DNA from: Pseudonocardia xinjiangensis
GTDB taxonomy: Bacteria > Actinomycetota > Actinomycetes > Mycobacteriales > Pseudonocardiaceae
Direction: 5' to 3'
NCBI RefSeq assembly: GCF_012911925.1
Contig: NZ_JAAXKY010000045.1
Span: 1 to 46,267, forward strand
DNA length: 46,267 nucleotides
Of the stretch, positions 17,715 through 27,893 are shown piece after piece. A program made the position numbers and the translations under genes. Within the stretch, counting starts at the first letter, position 1; every line of letters begins with the position of its first letter. The notes below the pieces were generated by a model. It saw only the letters and a list, made by a program, of their open reading frames with translations. It was not told the DNA's origin and made no database searches.

Positions 17715-18299
17715 GTGCGGCGCGCGTGGCTCGGAGCGGTGGCGGTCGTCCTTGCGGTCACGGCCGCGGGCTGCACCACGGTGGTGTCGGGCAACGGTGT
17801 GGCCGCACCGCCCGCCGGCGAGGCCGCCCCGCCGCCGGGAGCCGCCCCGCCGCCACAGCCGGTGCCGACCACGCCCACCGGTCCGCGCAGCGGGCTCGAC
17901 GTCGACGTGCTCGACGACGAGTGCCTGCTCAACGCCGCGGAGTTCGGCGACCTGGTCGGAACGGCGGTGCGGCCGCCCGCGCAGGGCTCGGTCGAGCGGG
18001 GCGACGGGTCGCGCAGCTCCAGCTGCGTGGCCACCACCGGCACGGAACCGGTCGCGATGATCAACGTCTACGCGGTGCGGTCGGGCACGCCTGCCGACTA
18101 CGTCCGCGCCGGGCCGGCCGGTCGCCGCGACCTGCCCGGCGTCGGCGAGGCCGCGGCCGTGATCGACACCGCCACCGGGCCGACGCTGCAGCTCGCGAGC
18201 CCGCGCTACCTCGTGACCATCCTCGTCGACGGCCGCGTGCCCTCCGACGACGCCTGGCGCGCGGCGGCGGCCGCCGCTCTCTCCCGGCTCCCCGTGTGA
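17715..18299 (+). CDS. Secreted lipoprotein, DUF3558-like
   Basis: 194-aa predicted lipoprotein. The signal peptide MRRAWLGAVAVVLAVTA ends in the lipobox TAAGC (Cys at about residue 20). A Pro/Ala-rich linker follows, then a domain with paired cysteines (DDECLLNA and SSSCVAT) as in DUF3558 proteins, which are common in Actinobacteria and of unknown role. The GTG start lies six nt after a possible -10 TACCGT, so the transcript may be leaderless. Only 10 nt separate its stop from the convergent pheT stop. Confidence 0.82.
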   Translation: MRRAWLGAVAVVLAVTAAGCTTVVSGNGVAAPPAGEAAPPPGAAPPPQPVPTTPTGPRSGLDVDVLDDECLLNAAEFGDLVGTAVRPPAQGSVERGDGSRSSSCVATTGTEPVAMINVYAVRSGTPADYVRAGPAGRRDLPGVGEAAAVIDTATGPTLQLASPRYLVTILVDGRVPSDDAWRAAAAAALSRLPV

Positions 18300-18309
18300 G
18301 ACCAGGAGG

Positions 18310-20802
18310 TCAGCGCTGGCTGGCTGCGTACCGCTCGGCGGCCACGGCCACGGCGGAGTCGCGTGCGGCGTTGGCCTCCTCGCTGGTCAACGTCCGGTCG
18401 GGAGCACGGAACCGGAGGGTGAACGCCAGCGACCGGCGCCCCGCCCCGACCTGCTCACCGGTGTAGACGTCGAAGAGCCGGACCTCCTCCAGCAGCTCGC
18501 CACCGCCGGCGCTCAGCGCCTCGGCCAGCTCGGCGGCGGGCACGGAGGCGTCGGCCACGAGTGCGACGTCCACCGCGATCGGCGGGTACGGCGACACCCG
18601 AGGCGCAGGGCGCCGGTCGTCCAGCGGGATGAGGTCGAGGTCGAGCTCCATCGCGCAGGTGCGCTCGGGCAGCCCGAGCACCTCGACGACCTTCGGGTGC
18701 AGCTCGCCGGCGTGCCCGACGATCCAGTCGCCCACGCGCAGGGCGGCGCACCGGCCCGGGTGGAACGGCGGGTGCGTCGCCGCGGTGACGCGCAGCTCCA
18801 CCCCGGCGGCCTGGCCGACCAGCAGCCCGGCCTGCACGGCGTCCGCCCAGCTCGCCGAGCGGCCCGGCCCCCACCAGCCGCGCGCCTCCCGGTCGCCGGC
18901 GAGCACCGCCGAGACGTGGACGGGCTGAGCCGGCAGGGCGGCCTCGATCTGCGCGAGCTCGGCGTCGGACGGGCGGCCGTCGACGGCGGGATCGGGCATC
19001 GGCAGCGGCTTCGCGTGCGGCAGGACGACCTGGCCGATGTGGTAGAGCGCGAGATCGGTGGCGCCGCGGGAGCGGTTGCGCACCAGGGTGTCGAGCAGGC
19101 CGGGCAGCAGCGTGCCGGCGAGCTCGGCGCGCTCGGCGTCGAGGGGGTTGAGCACGTGCACCGTCCGGCGGCGCGGGTCGTCGGCGGCCAGGCCGAAGGC
19201 GTCCCAGACCGTCGGATCGACGAACGGGAACGGCAGCACCTCGACGTACCCGGCCTCGGCCAGCGCACGTGACACCGCGCGACGGCGCTGCTGGGCAGGG
19301 GTCAGCCCGCGCCCACCGGGTGCGGACGGCAGCACCGAGGGAATCACGTCGAGCCCCTCCAGCCGCAGCACCTCCTCCACGAGGTCGGCGGGCTGCCCGA
19401 GGTCGGGCCGCCACGACGGCGGCGTGGCCACGACGTGGCCGCGCCCGTCGTCACCGGTGACGAGCTCCACCGCACAGCCGACCTGGGCGAGCCTGCGCAC
19501 GGTGGCCCCGGGCGGGTAGGCGACACCCGCGACCCGGTCGGGCAGCTCCAGCGGCATCTCGACGGGGGCGGGCTGCGGCGCCGCGCCCACGTCGGTGCGA
19601 CCACGAGCGACCGCGGCCCGGCCGTGCTCGACGAGCAGTTGCGCCGCGCGCTCGGCCGCCACCGGCGGCAGCTGCGGGTCGACCGTGCGCTCGAAGCGCC
19701 TCGACGCCTCGCTGGGCAGCTTGTGCCGCCGCGCGACCCGCGCGATCACCGCAGGGTCGAAGTGCGCGGCCTCGATGAGGACGTCGATCCGGCCGTGCTC
19801 GTTGGCTCCGGAGATCTCCGTGGACGCCCCACCCATCACCCCGGCCAGGCCGATCGGGCCGGAGTCGTCGGTGATCAGCAGGTCGTCGGGGTCCAGGGTG
19901 CGCTCGACGTCGTCGAGCGTGCGCAGCTTCTCCCCCGCCTCCGCCCGGCGCACCACGATCGGGCCCGACAGGCACGAGGCGTCGTAGGCGTGCAGCGGCT
20001 GGCCGAGCTCGATCATCACGTAGTTCGTGACGTCGACGATCAACGAGATCGGGCGCATGCCGGCGGCCAGCAGGCGCCGCTGCATCCACCAGGGCGACGG
20101 CGCGGTGGGGTCGACCCCGTTCACCCGGCGCGCGACGAACCGGGGGCACCCGGAGTCGGCCAGCTCGACCGGCCAGGCGTCGCCGATCGCCGGCGGCACC
20201 GTGACCCGCATGGCCGGGTCGGCGTAGTCGGCGTCCAGGGAGCAGGCGAGCTCGCGGGCCAGCCCACGCACCGAGAAGCAGTAGCCGCGATCCGGCGTGA
20301 CGTTCAGCTCGATGACCGCGTCAGGGGCGTCGGGCGAGAGGCCGAGCAACGGCCGGGCGTCCTCGCCGGGTTCGGCGGTGTCCGGCGGCAGCACCAGGAT
20401 GCCGGCGTGGTCGGCGCCGATGCCGAGCTCCCGCGCCGAGGCGATCATGCCGTCGGAGACGTGCCCGTAGGTCTTGCGGGCCGAGATCGCGAACCCGCCG
20501 GGCAGCACGGCGCCCGGCAGCGCGACCACGACGAGGTCGCCGGCGGCGAAGTTGCTCGCGCCGCAGATGATGCCGCGCGGCTGCGCCTCGCCCACCTCGA
20601 CCTGGCACCAGCGGATCGGCTTCTTCAGCCCGGTCAGCACCTCGAACTCGAGCACCCGGCCGACGACCAGCGGGCCGGTCAGCTCCGGCGCCCGGTGGAC
20701 GTCCTCGATCTCGAGACCGACCCGGACGAACGCCTCGGCCGTCTCGTCGGCGGGTGGGACGTCACCGAGCAGCTCGGCGAGCCAGGACTGGGAAACGCGC
20801 AC
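18310..20802 (-). CDS. pheT: Phenylalanine--tRNA ligase beta subunit
   Basis: 830-aa beta chain of the alpha2-beta2 PheRS. Domains in order: N-terminal tRNA-binding OB fold (about 40-150), B3/4 editing region (about 210-370, MQRRLLAAGMRPISLIVDVTNYVM), B5 domain (about 400-470), class II-like core and a C-terminal anticodon-binding FDX-ACB domain (about 735-830). It starts at GTG with an AGGAG site 7 nt upstream, 25 nt after pheS. Confidence 0.97.
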   Translation of the reverse strand: MRVSQSWLAELLGDVPPADETAEAFVRVGLEIEDVHRAPELTGPLVVGRVLEFEVLTGLKKPIRWCQVEVGEAQPRGIICGASNFAAGDLVVVALPGAVLPGGFAISARKTYGHVSDGMIASARELGIGADHAGILVLPPDTAEPGEDARPLLGLSPDAPDAVIELNVTPDRGYCFSVRGLARELACSLDADYADPAMRVTVPPAIGDAWPVELADSGCPRFVARRVNGVDPTAPSPWWMQRRLLAAGMRPISLIVDVTNYVMIELGQPLHAYDASCLSGPIVVRRAEAGEKLRTLDDVERTLDPDDLLITDDSGPIGLAGVMGGASTEISGANEHGRIDVLIEAAHFDPAVIARVARRHKLPSEASRRFERTVDPQLPPVAAERAAQLLVEHGRAAVARGRTDVGAAPQPAPVEMPLELPDRVAGVAYPPGATVRRLAQVGCAVELVTGDDGRGHVVATPPSWRPDLGQPADLVEEVLRLEGLDVIPSVLPSAPGGRGLTPAQQRRRAVSRALAEAGYVEVLPFPFVDPTVWDAFGLAADDPRRRTVHVLNPLDAERAELAGTLLPGLLDTLVRNRSRGATDLALYHIGQVVLPHAKPLPMPDPAVDGRPSDAELAQIEAALPAQPVHVSAVLAGDREARGWWGPGRSASWADAVQAGLLVGQAAGVELRVTAATHPPFHPGRCAALRVGDWIVGHAGELHPKVVEVLGLPERTCAMELDLDLIPLDDRRPAPRVSPYPPIAVDVALVADASVPAAELAEALSAGGGELLEEVRLFDVYTGEQVGAGRRSLAFTLRFRAPDRTLTSEEANAARDSAVAVAAERYAASQR

Positions 20803-20827
20803 GGGATTGCTCCTGGGGGATCAGATG

Positions 20828-22733
<1,906 letters not shown>

Positions 22734-22753
22734 GATCGCGCCGGACGGACGGC

Positions 22754-23143
22754 TCAGGCCGCGGTCCCGTCCTGCGCGCCGGCCTGGGCCGGCACGTTGG
22801 CCTTGGCCACCTCGACGAGCGCGGTGAACGCAGCCGGGTCGCTGATGGCGAGCTCCGACAGGATCTTGCGGTCGACCTCGACACCCGAGGCCTTGAGGCC
22901 CTGGATGAAGCGGTTGTAGGTCATGCCGTTGGCGCGGGCCGCGGCGTTGATGCGGGTGATCCACAGCTGCCGGAAGTCGCCCTTCTTGGCACGACGGTCG
23001 CGGTAGGCGTAGTTCAGCGAGTGGAGCATCTGCTCCTTCGCCTTGCGGTACAGCCGCGAGCGCTGCCCGCGGTAGCCGCTCGCCAGCTCAAGGGTGGTGC
23101 GACGCTTCTTCTGAGCGTTGACCGCGCGCTTCACGCGTGCCAT
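22754..23143 (-). CDS. rplT: 50S ribosomal protein L20
   Basis: 129-aa L20, needed for early 50S assembly. It begins [21 protein letters not shown] and has the conserved [33 protein letters not shown] region in order. It has a slightly longer Ala-rich tail than the E. coli protein. An AAGGA ribosome site precedes the ATG. Confidence 0.98.
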   Translation of the reverse strand: MARVKRAVNAQKKRRTTLELASGYRGQRSRLYRKAKEQMLHSLNYAYRDRRAKKGDFRQLWITRINAAARANGMTYNRFIQGLKASGVEVDRKILSELAISDPAAFTALVEVAKANVPAQAGAQDGTAA

Positions 23144-23200
23144 GGGGGTGTCCTTACGTCTCTCGGTCAGGCGGGAGGGGTCAGCAGTGGAGCTGCGCTG

Positions 23201-23395
23201 TCAGCGGCCGAGCATCTTCTTGACGCGCTTGACGTCGGCCTTGTTCACGGGCACGACGCCGGAGAGGTCGCGGGTCTCCTTGCTCGACTTGACCTCGAGG
23301 CGGTGCCGCAGGCCGGCCTGCTGACGCATGAGCTTGCCGCCGCCGGTCACCTTGACCCGCTTGGACATCCCACTGTGCGTCTTGTTCTTGGGCAT
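23201..23395 (-). CDS. rpmI: 50S ribosomal protein L35
   Basis: 64-aa L35 starting [21 protein letters not shown] and ending [10 protein letters not shown]. Five more in-frame residues exist upstream, but the MPKNK start is the conserved one. It lies between infC and rplT. Confidence 0.98.
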   Translation of the reverse strand: MPKNKTHSGMSKRVKVTGGGKLMRQQAGLRHRLEVKSSKETRDLSGVVPVNKADVKRVKKMLGR

Positions 23396-23463
23396 GACAG
23401 TTCCGTTCACCGGTGACGCCCCGGTGCGGGGGCGTCAGATTTGTCGTGCTGGCGTTGCGGCCG

Positions 23464-24024
23464 TCAGGCCTGCTGCGCGTCCGCCGGGGTGGCGGGGCGC
23501 GGGCGGGCTGCCGGCTTCTTGTTCGGAGCGATCACCATCGTCATGTTGCGGCCGTCCTGCTTGGGCGCAGCCTCGACCGTGCCCAGCTCCGCCACGTCCT
23601 CGGCGAGTCGCTGCAGCAGCCGGAACCCCAGCTCGGGGCGGGACTGCTCGCGGCCGCGGAACATGATGGTGACCTTCACCTTGTTGCCACCCTCGAGGAA
23701 GCGCACAACGTTGCGCTTCTTGGTCTCGTAGTCATGGGTGTCGATCTTGGGCCGGAGCTTCTGCTCCTTGATCGTGGTGAGCTGCTGGTTACGGCGGGAC
23801 TCCCTGGCCTTCTGCGCGCTCTCGTACTTGAACTTGCCGTAGTCCATGAGCTTGCAGACCGGCGGGCGGGCCTGAGCCGCGACCTCGACGAGGTCGAGCT
23901 CCGCCTCCTGCGCGAGCCGCAGGGCGTCCTCGATACGCACGATGCCGACCTGTTCCCCGTTCGGTCCGACCAGCCGGACCTCGGGAACGCGGATGCGGTC
24001 GTTGATGCGCGTCTCTGTGCTGAT
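23464..24024 (-). CDS. infC: Translation initiation factor IF-3, probable ATC start
   Basis: 186-aa IF-3: N-terminal domain ([23 protein letters not shown]), linker, and C-terminal domain ([33 protein letters not shown]). Homology begins at ISTETRIND, whose first codon is ATC at 24022-24024 with GAGGAGA five nt upstream. No ATG or GTG lies nearby in frame with a ribosome site; the next upstream GTG, at 24087, has none. IF-3 genes are known for rare ATT/ATC starts that let IF-3 repress its own translation. C-terminal tail after [19 protein letters not shown] is variable. Confidence 0.95.
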   Translation of the reverse strand: MSTETRINDRIRVPEVRLVGPNGEQVGIVRIEDALRLAQEAELDLVEVAAQARPPVCKLMDYGKFKYESAQKARESRRNQQLTTIKEQKLRPKIDTHDYETKKRNVVRFLEGGNKVKVTIMFRGREQSRPELGFRLLQRLAEDVAELGTVEAAPKQDGRNMTMVIAPNKKPAARPRPATPADAQQA

Positions 24025-24221
24025 GGGGTCTCCTCGTATCGACGTCGTGTGGCGCGACGGAGCGGAGACCCTGAACCCGACGATCACAGCCGACGAGCCT
24101 GCGGCTCATCGACGGACCGGACCCGGACACCGTGAGGTGTGACGGGTGGGAGCGGGGCTCCACTTGATCGCCCTGACGCCATGTCCCAACGCGCGACAGG
24201 GTGGTCGCATTCCGCAGGATA
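24025..24221 (-). promoter_or_regulatory. Promoter and untranslated leader of the infC operon
   Basis: On the minus strand an extended -10 (TGC-TATCCT, TATCCT at 24216-24221) starts a leader of about 185 nt before infC. It includes a strong hairpin at 24091-24111 (CGATGAGCC-GCA-GGCTCGTCG, nine pairs). Leaders of infC-L35-L20 operons often carry ribosomal-protein control; whether this hairpin does so is unknown. I see no gene in 24222-24390. Confidence 0.5.
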
Positions 24222-24390
24222 GCAGCCCCCGGACGGGCTTCGGCCGGGCGGCCCACCCGTTCATCCAGTGGTGCACCGACCAGCCCACGAACGGCTCCGC
24301 GAGCAGGGACGCCGAGTTCTGCGCGACCGTAGCCCTGGCCGCACGGCGCGGCTCAGGGGCGGGGCGCCAACCGCGAGGTGCTCCCCGGAA

Positions 24391-24594
24391 TCAGGCGTGC
24401 CGGGCCATGCACCACTGGCGCCGCGGATCGTCGCCCAGCCGGTGATGGCCGCGCCGGAAGAACGCGCGTACCCCATTGACGACGCCGGCCGTGTATCCGA
24501 ATTCGCCCGGTCCGCGCCCGCCTGACCCGACGTTGCTCGGGGTGCGGGTTGCGTTCGACGTGTTGTCCTGCGCGTCTGCCGAGTTGCCCTGCAC
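24391..24594 (-). CDS. Small hypothetical protein, 67 aa
   Basis: Not recognised. From the GTG at 24594 it reads as a hydrophilic N-terminus rich in Asn/Asp/Thr, a Gly-rich stretch, then GEFGYTAGVVNGVRAFF and a basic tail RRGHHRLGDDPRRQWCMARHA. About 87% of codons end in G or C and rare codons are few, which supports coding. A candidate promoter (-35 TTGCAT at 24624-24629, 17-bp spacer, weak -10 CAGGCT) ends six nt before the GTG. It is divergent from the DUF397 gene, with the palindrome cluster between them. Confidence 0.45.
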   Translation of the reverse strand: MQGNSADAQDNTSNATRTPSNVGSGGRGPGEFGYTAGVVNGVRAFFRRGHHRLGDDPRRQWCMARHA

Positions 24595-24630
24595 GTGATC
24601 AGCCTGCCCAACGCCCGGTGCAGATGCAAG

Positions 24631-24654
24631 GGGCACCTGCACGTGCAGGTGCCC
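24631..24654. repeat. Perfect 24-bp palindrome, operator A
   Basis: Two 12-bp arms, GGGCACCTGCAC and GTGCAGGTGCCC, meet without a loop. The core TGCACGTGCA also occurs in palindrome B at 24809-24832, and partial copies lie at 24590-24597 (TGCACGTG) and 24619-24629 (GTGCAGATGCA). It lies upstream of the small minus-strand gene and of DUF397. A perfect zero-loop palindrome suggests a dimeric DNA-binding protein. Confidence 0.7.
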
Positions 24655-24808
24655 GCGCACGGACGTGTGCTACGTCTCTTTTCCTCACTCGAACTCTCAT
24701 TCGGCTACCCCCACGCTGCTGACCAGCGACAACGCCGGAAAGAGCGAGTCGTGAAAAGTCGGACAGCTGTCAAGAAAACCGCCCGGTCCAGGTCAGGACG
24801 CCTTACCC

Positions 24809-24843
24809 GTGCAAATGCACGTGCATCTGCACGCTGCTATGGT
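24809..24843 (+). promoter_or_regulatory. 24-bp near-perfect palindrome (operator B) on the DUF397 promoter
   Basis: Arms GTGCAAATGCAC and GTGCATCTGCAC (24809-24832) pair except at one position. Right after it is an extended -10, TGC-TATGGT (hexamer 24838-24843), giving a leader of about 38 nt before the DUF397 GTG. The palindrome covers the -35 region, so a bound protein should repress. Its centre is 178 bp from that of palindrome A. Confidence 0.65.
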
Positions 24844-24887
24844 TCGTGCGACGACGCCACTGACTCAGCAAGAGCGAGGATGATGAC

Positions 24888-25133
24888 GTGCCCCACACGG
24901 ATCGCGACAGCGGTTCAGCAGTACTTCTTCACGGGCTTCTCGAGAGCGCCGTCTGGCGCAAGAGCAGCAAGAGTGGCGCATCGGGCAACTGCGTCGAGGT
25001 GGCCGTACTCGACTCCGGCGATTTCGCGGTACGCAATTCGCGACATCCCGCCGGTCCGGCGCTCGTCTTCACCCGGGCAGAATGGTCGGCATTCCTCGGC
25101 GGCGTGGAGAACGGCGAGTTCCGTCCCGCCTGA
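24888..25133 (+). CDS. DUF397 small protein
   Basis: 81-aa DUF397 protein with the family pattern WRKSSKSGASGNCVEVA, VAVRxS-like FAVRNSRHPAGPALVF, then WSAFL. In Streptomyces such proteins are partners of Scr1/WhiJ-type XRE regulators and affect development. Here the cognate-type regulator follows tail-to-tail. It starts at GTG with GAGGA upstream. Its product probably binds the regulator (inference from family). Confidence 0.9.
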   Translation: MPHTDRDSGSAVLLHGLLESAVWRKSSKSGASGNCVEVAVLDSGDFAVRNSRHPAGPALVFTRAEWSAFLGGVENGEFRPA

Positions 25134-25155
25134 GCGGAGTCGACCGGCCGCTCAG
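25130..25155. terminator. Hairpin spanning both stop codons of a convergent pair
   Basis: CTGAGCGG (25130-25137) pairs with CCGCTCAG (25148-25155) around a 10-nt loop. The DUF397 stop lies in one arm and the XRE stop in the other. It can serve both directions, but there is no T tract, so termination is a guess. Confidence 0.5.
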
Positions 25156-26045
25156 ATCTCCGCAAGCACCTTTGCGATGACCTGCCGCGACTGCTCCGGC
25201 GCCGAGGCATCCGCGGTCAGGCGGTCGATCGCCCTGCCGTACAGCTCGATCTCGTCCTGCCGGTCGAGGTAGAGCGCACCGCTGAGATGTTCGACGTAGA
25301 CCACGTCCGGCAGCTCCGGCTCGGCGAACCGCAGGAGGGTGAACGAGCCTTCGGCGGCGTATCCGCTCAGGTGGTACGGCATGACCTGGATGGTGATGTT
25401 GGGTAGCTCCGAGAGCTCGAGCAACCGCTCCAGCTGCTCCCGGAGCACCGCGCTGCCACCGATCGGCCGGTGCAGCACGGACTCGTCCAGCATCACCCAC
25501 AGCGTCGTCGGACGATCGCCCGTGAGGATCTTCTGTCGCTGCATGCGCAGCGCGATCCGCCGCTCCGCTTCCTCGGACGCGTACCCGGGGCGGCCCCGCG
25601 TGGCGATCGACCGCGCGTACGCCTCGGTCTGCAACAACCCCGGCACGAACTGCAGCTCGTAGGCCTGGATCCGCGCCGCCGACTCCTCCAGACCCACGAG
25701 GTCCTGGAACCAGCCGGGCATGACGTCGCTGTACCTGCGCCACCAGCCCGGCTCGTTCGCCTGCTTGACCATGTCGAGGTAGCTCTCGCGCTCCCCCGGG
25801 TCCGTGATCCCGTACAGGGTCAGCAGGTCGGCGACGTCCCGCTCCTTGAAGGCGACCCGGCCGAGCTCGAGGCGCGACACCTTCGAGTCCGAGCCACGGA
25901 TCGCATACCCGGCGTCCGCCCGCGAGATGCCGGCCGCCTCCCGCAGCCGACGCAGCTGGGCGCCGAGCACGATCCGCCGGGCCGTGGCCCCCCTGACGTG
26001 CTCCTCGGCCGCAGAGGGTGCCCCGACGGAGCCACCTGCGGACAT
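25152..26045 (-). CDS. XRE-family regulator with DUF5753 (Scr1/WhiJ type)
   Basis: 297-aa regulator. The helix-turn-helix is at about residues 28-85 (LGAQLRRLREAAGISRADAGYAIRGSDSKVSRLELGR in pieces). The rest is a DUF5753 domain with its usual YELQFVPGLLQTEAYARS, EAERRIALRMQRQ and PNITIQVMP motifs. The ATG has a GGAGG site. Family members bind palindromes and are tuned by DUF397 partners. The palindromes at 24631 and 24809 are the natural candidate targets (inference). Confidence 0.93.
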   Translation of the reverse strand: MSAGGSVGAPSAAEEHVRGATARRIVLGAQLRRLREAAGISRADAGYAIRGSDSKVSRLELGRVAFKERDVADLLTLYGITDPGERESYLDMVKQANEPGWWRRYSDVMPGWFQDLVGLEESAARIQAYELQFVPGLLQTEAYARSIATRGRPGYASEEAERRIALRMQRQKILTGDRPTTLWVMLDESVLHRPIGGSAVLREQLERLLELSELPNITIQVMPYHLSGYAAEGSFTLLRFAEPELPDVVYVEHLSGALYLDRQDEIELYGRAIDRLTADASAPEQSRQVIAKVLAEI

Positions 26046-26196
26046 TCACGCCTCCTCGTGGACCGGTCGACCCCGGACCGGCCGTCGCCCGCCCCGTCGC
26101 GCCGGCGCGAGGGAACGGGGCGCACCGGCCGTCCCCGGCGCTCCTGACGGGGCAAGCTACGGGAAAACGACGCAACCGAACAGCACCTCAGCACGG

Positions 26197-26412
26197 TCAT
26201 GCGGTGCCTTCGATGAGCCCGTCGCCGGCGGCGGTGGCGCGCAACCAGGCAGGTCCGGGCTCGACCAGCGGACGATCGTCCAGGATGTACTCGATCTCGG
26301 TGCGGGAACGGAATCAGCCCGAACCCGCCGCACTCGCGCTGACCACGCCTGCCACGAACCCGATGGTCTCGCTCGCGCCGCCGCGATCTTGCTGGCCCGG
26401 GAATTGCGTCAC
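26197..26412 (-). pseudogene. Small reading frame interrupted by an in-frame TGA
   Basis: On the minus strand a frame from GTG at 26412 reads 32 codons (includes ASETIGFVAGVVSASAAGSG), meets TGA at 26314-26316, then continues for 38 codons with protein-like composition (EIEYILDDRPLVEPGPAW, then LRATAAGDGLIEG) to a TGA at 26197. Both halves prefer G/C at codon position 3. The second half has no ATG or GTG of its own. It looks like one about 70-aa gene broken by a nonsense mutation, but no homologue is recognised and chance cannot be excluded. Confidence 0.3.
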
Positions 26413-26712
26413 ACGGGTGCGAGAAACCCGGCGGCAGCCACTCCGGAACCGCCTGCCGTTTCACGGGCGGCCGAGCCGTCCGCGATCCACCCTGGTGACC
26501 TGCTCGAACAGCCGGCGGTCGCCGTCGCCGTCCTTCTTGTTGTCACGGAAACGATCTCCGGTCGCGGGCCGCGATTGCCGTCGGACCGTCGATGATCGCG
26601 AGAAGTGCGATATCGGATTGTCGAGGAGGATCTCCGGTGCGTCGCGCGTGACAACGATCACGAACCGTCTGGAATCATCCCGGGATCAGTCGGGGCGGCG
26701 GTACCTGGAGAC
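26413..26712. other. Lower-GC intergenic stretch, no certain gene
   Basis: Between the XRE regulator and the methyltransferase the sequence is less GC-rich than its surroundings. One minus-strand frame (26461-26661, starting MIVVTRDAPEILLDN and ending VTRVDRGRLGRP) could encode 66 aa, with about 79% G/C at position 3, but it has no clear ribosome site and no recognised family. I therefore do not call it a gene. Confidence 0.3.
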
Positions 26713-26799
26713 ATGACAGCTTGCCGACAAGAGCCCGGCGGCGGAGCCTTCTACCGACAGGACTATGACGACCGTCACAACCGCCCCGGGGAGCAGTGA
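26713..26799 (+). CDS. Possible 28-aa leader peptide before the methyltransferase
   Basis: A short frame starting MTACRQEPGGGAFYRQD ends in TGA that shares bases with the methyltransferase ATG (TGATG), the arrangement used for translational coupling. GGAG lies only two nt before the ATG, which is close. No family is recognised. It could be a regulatory leader peptide, or chance. Confidence 0.28.
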   Translation: MTACRQEPGGGAFYRQDYDDRHNRPGEQ

Positions 26800-27893
26800 T
26801 GACCGATCCCACCGCCACCGCGACTGCCACCGGGGCCGGGCCGAGCGCCGAGACGTTCGGCGAGCGCCTGTTCGGTGCCGTGATCCAGGCCCAGCTCGTG
26901 CAGGCCGCCTACCTGGGCGACCGGCTCGGCTTCTACCGCGCGCTCGCCGTCGAGGCCCTCACCCCGCCCGAGCTCGCCGCGCGCACCGGCACGGCGGTGC
27001 GGTACGCGCGGGAGTGGCTGGAGCACCAGGCGGTGGCCGGGGTCCTCACCGTCGACGACGCGGGCGCCGCGCCCGACGAACGCCGGTTCCGGCTGCCGGC
27101 CGGCCACGCCGAGGTCCTCACCGACGTGCTCAGCCCGAACCACGTCCTACCACTGGCCCGGATGGTGGCCGGCATCGGACAGCACATGGACGCGCTGGTC
27201 GGGGCGTATCGCAGCGGGGGCGGCGTGTCCTGGAGCGACTTCGGCACCGACGCCCGCGAGGCACAGGCCGCTGCCAACCGGCCGCTGTTCCTCGGCGCAC
27301 TCCCCCGCGAGTACCTGCCGTCGGTGCCGGCCATCCACGAGGTGCTGCGCCACGGCGGCCGCGTGGCCGACGTCGGGTGCGGTTTCGGATGGTCGTCCAT
27401 CGGTCTGGCCCTGGCCCACCCCGGCATCACCGTGGACGGCTACGACGTGGACGAACCGTCGGTCACCGAGGCCCGGCGCAACGCCGTCGAGGCCGGGGTG
27501 GCCGACCGGGTGCGCTTCCACTGCGCCGACGCGGCGACCGCCGAGGGACGCTACGACCTGGTGACCGCGTTCGAGTGCATCCACGACATGCCCGCCCCGG
27601 TGGGCGTGCTCGCGACGATGCGCCGCCTCGCCGCACCCGACGGGGTGGTGCTGGTGGTGGACGAGCGGGTGGCCGAGACGTTCACCGCCCCCGGCGACGA
27701 GGTGGAGCAGGTGATGTACGGCTGGAGCATCACCTGCTGCCTGCCCGACGGGCTGGCCCACCCACCCTCGGTGGGCACCGGCACGGTGATGCGCCCCGAC
27801 ACCCTGCGCCGGTACGCGCGCGACGCCGGCTACGCCGACATCGAGATCCTCCCGATCGAGGACGACTTCTTCCGCTTCTACCGGCTCAGGTGA
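26799..27893 (+). CDS. SAM-dependent methyltransferase with N-terminal winged helix (Rv2258c-like)
   Basis: 364-aa class I methyltransferase. The N-terminal part (about 20-110, LAARTGTAVRYAREWLEHQ) looks like a winged-helix dimerisation domain, as in mycobacterial Rv2258c and small-molecule O-methyltransferases. The SAM motif is VADVGCGFGWSS (residues 189-200), with acidic YDVDEPSV following. ATG at 26799 is chosen over the GTG one codon earlier because GGGGAG is well spaced. Substrate unknown. Confidence 0.88.
   Translation: MTDPTATATATGAGPSAETFGERLFGAVIQAQLVQAAYLGDRLGFYRALAVEALTPPELAARTGTAVRYAREWLEHQAVAGVLTVDDAGAAPDERRFRLPAGHAEVLTDVLSPNHVLPLARMVAGIGQHMDALVGAYRSGGGVSWSDFGTDAREAQAAANRPLFLGALPREYLPSVPAIHEVLRHGGRVADVGCGFGWSSIGLALAHPGITVDGYDVDEPSVTEARRNAVEAGVADRVRFHCADAATAEGRYDLVTAFECIHDMPAPVGVLATMRRLAAPDGVVLVVDERVAETFTAPGDEVEQVMYGWSITCCLPDGLAHPPSVGTGTVMRPDTLRRYARDAGYADIEILPIEDDFFRFYRLR

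Noticed and set aside
24590..24832. TGCACGTG copies read as a CRISPR or direct-repeat array
   Set aside because: Only two long copies, 178 bp apart, both palindromic and without uniform spacers; they fit operators.
26461..26661. Minus-strand 66-codon frame before the methyltransferase
   Set aside because: Moderate codon bias only, no ribosome site or homologue recognised; noted only as part of the intergenic stretch.
26713..27893. Short peptide plus methyltransferase as a RiPP biosynthesis locus
   Set aside because: No other maturation, protease or export gene is nearby, and the methyltransferase belongs to a family acting on small molecules or of unknown role.
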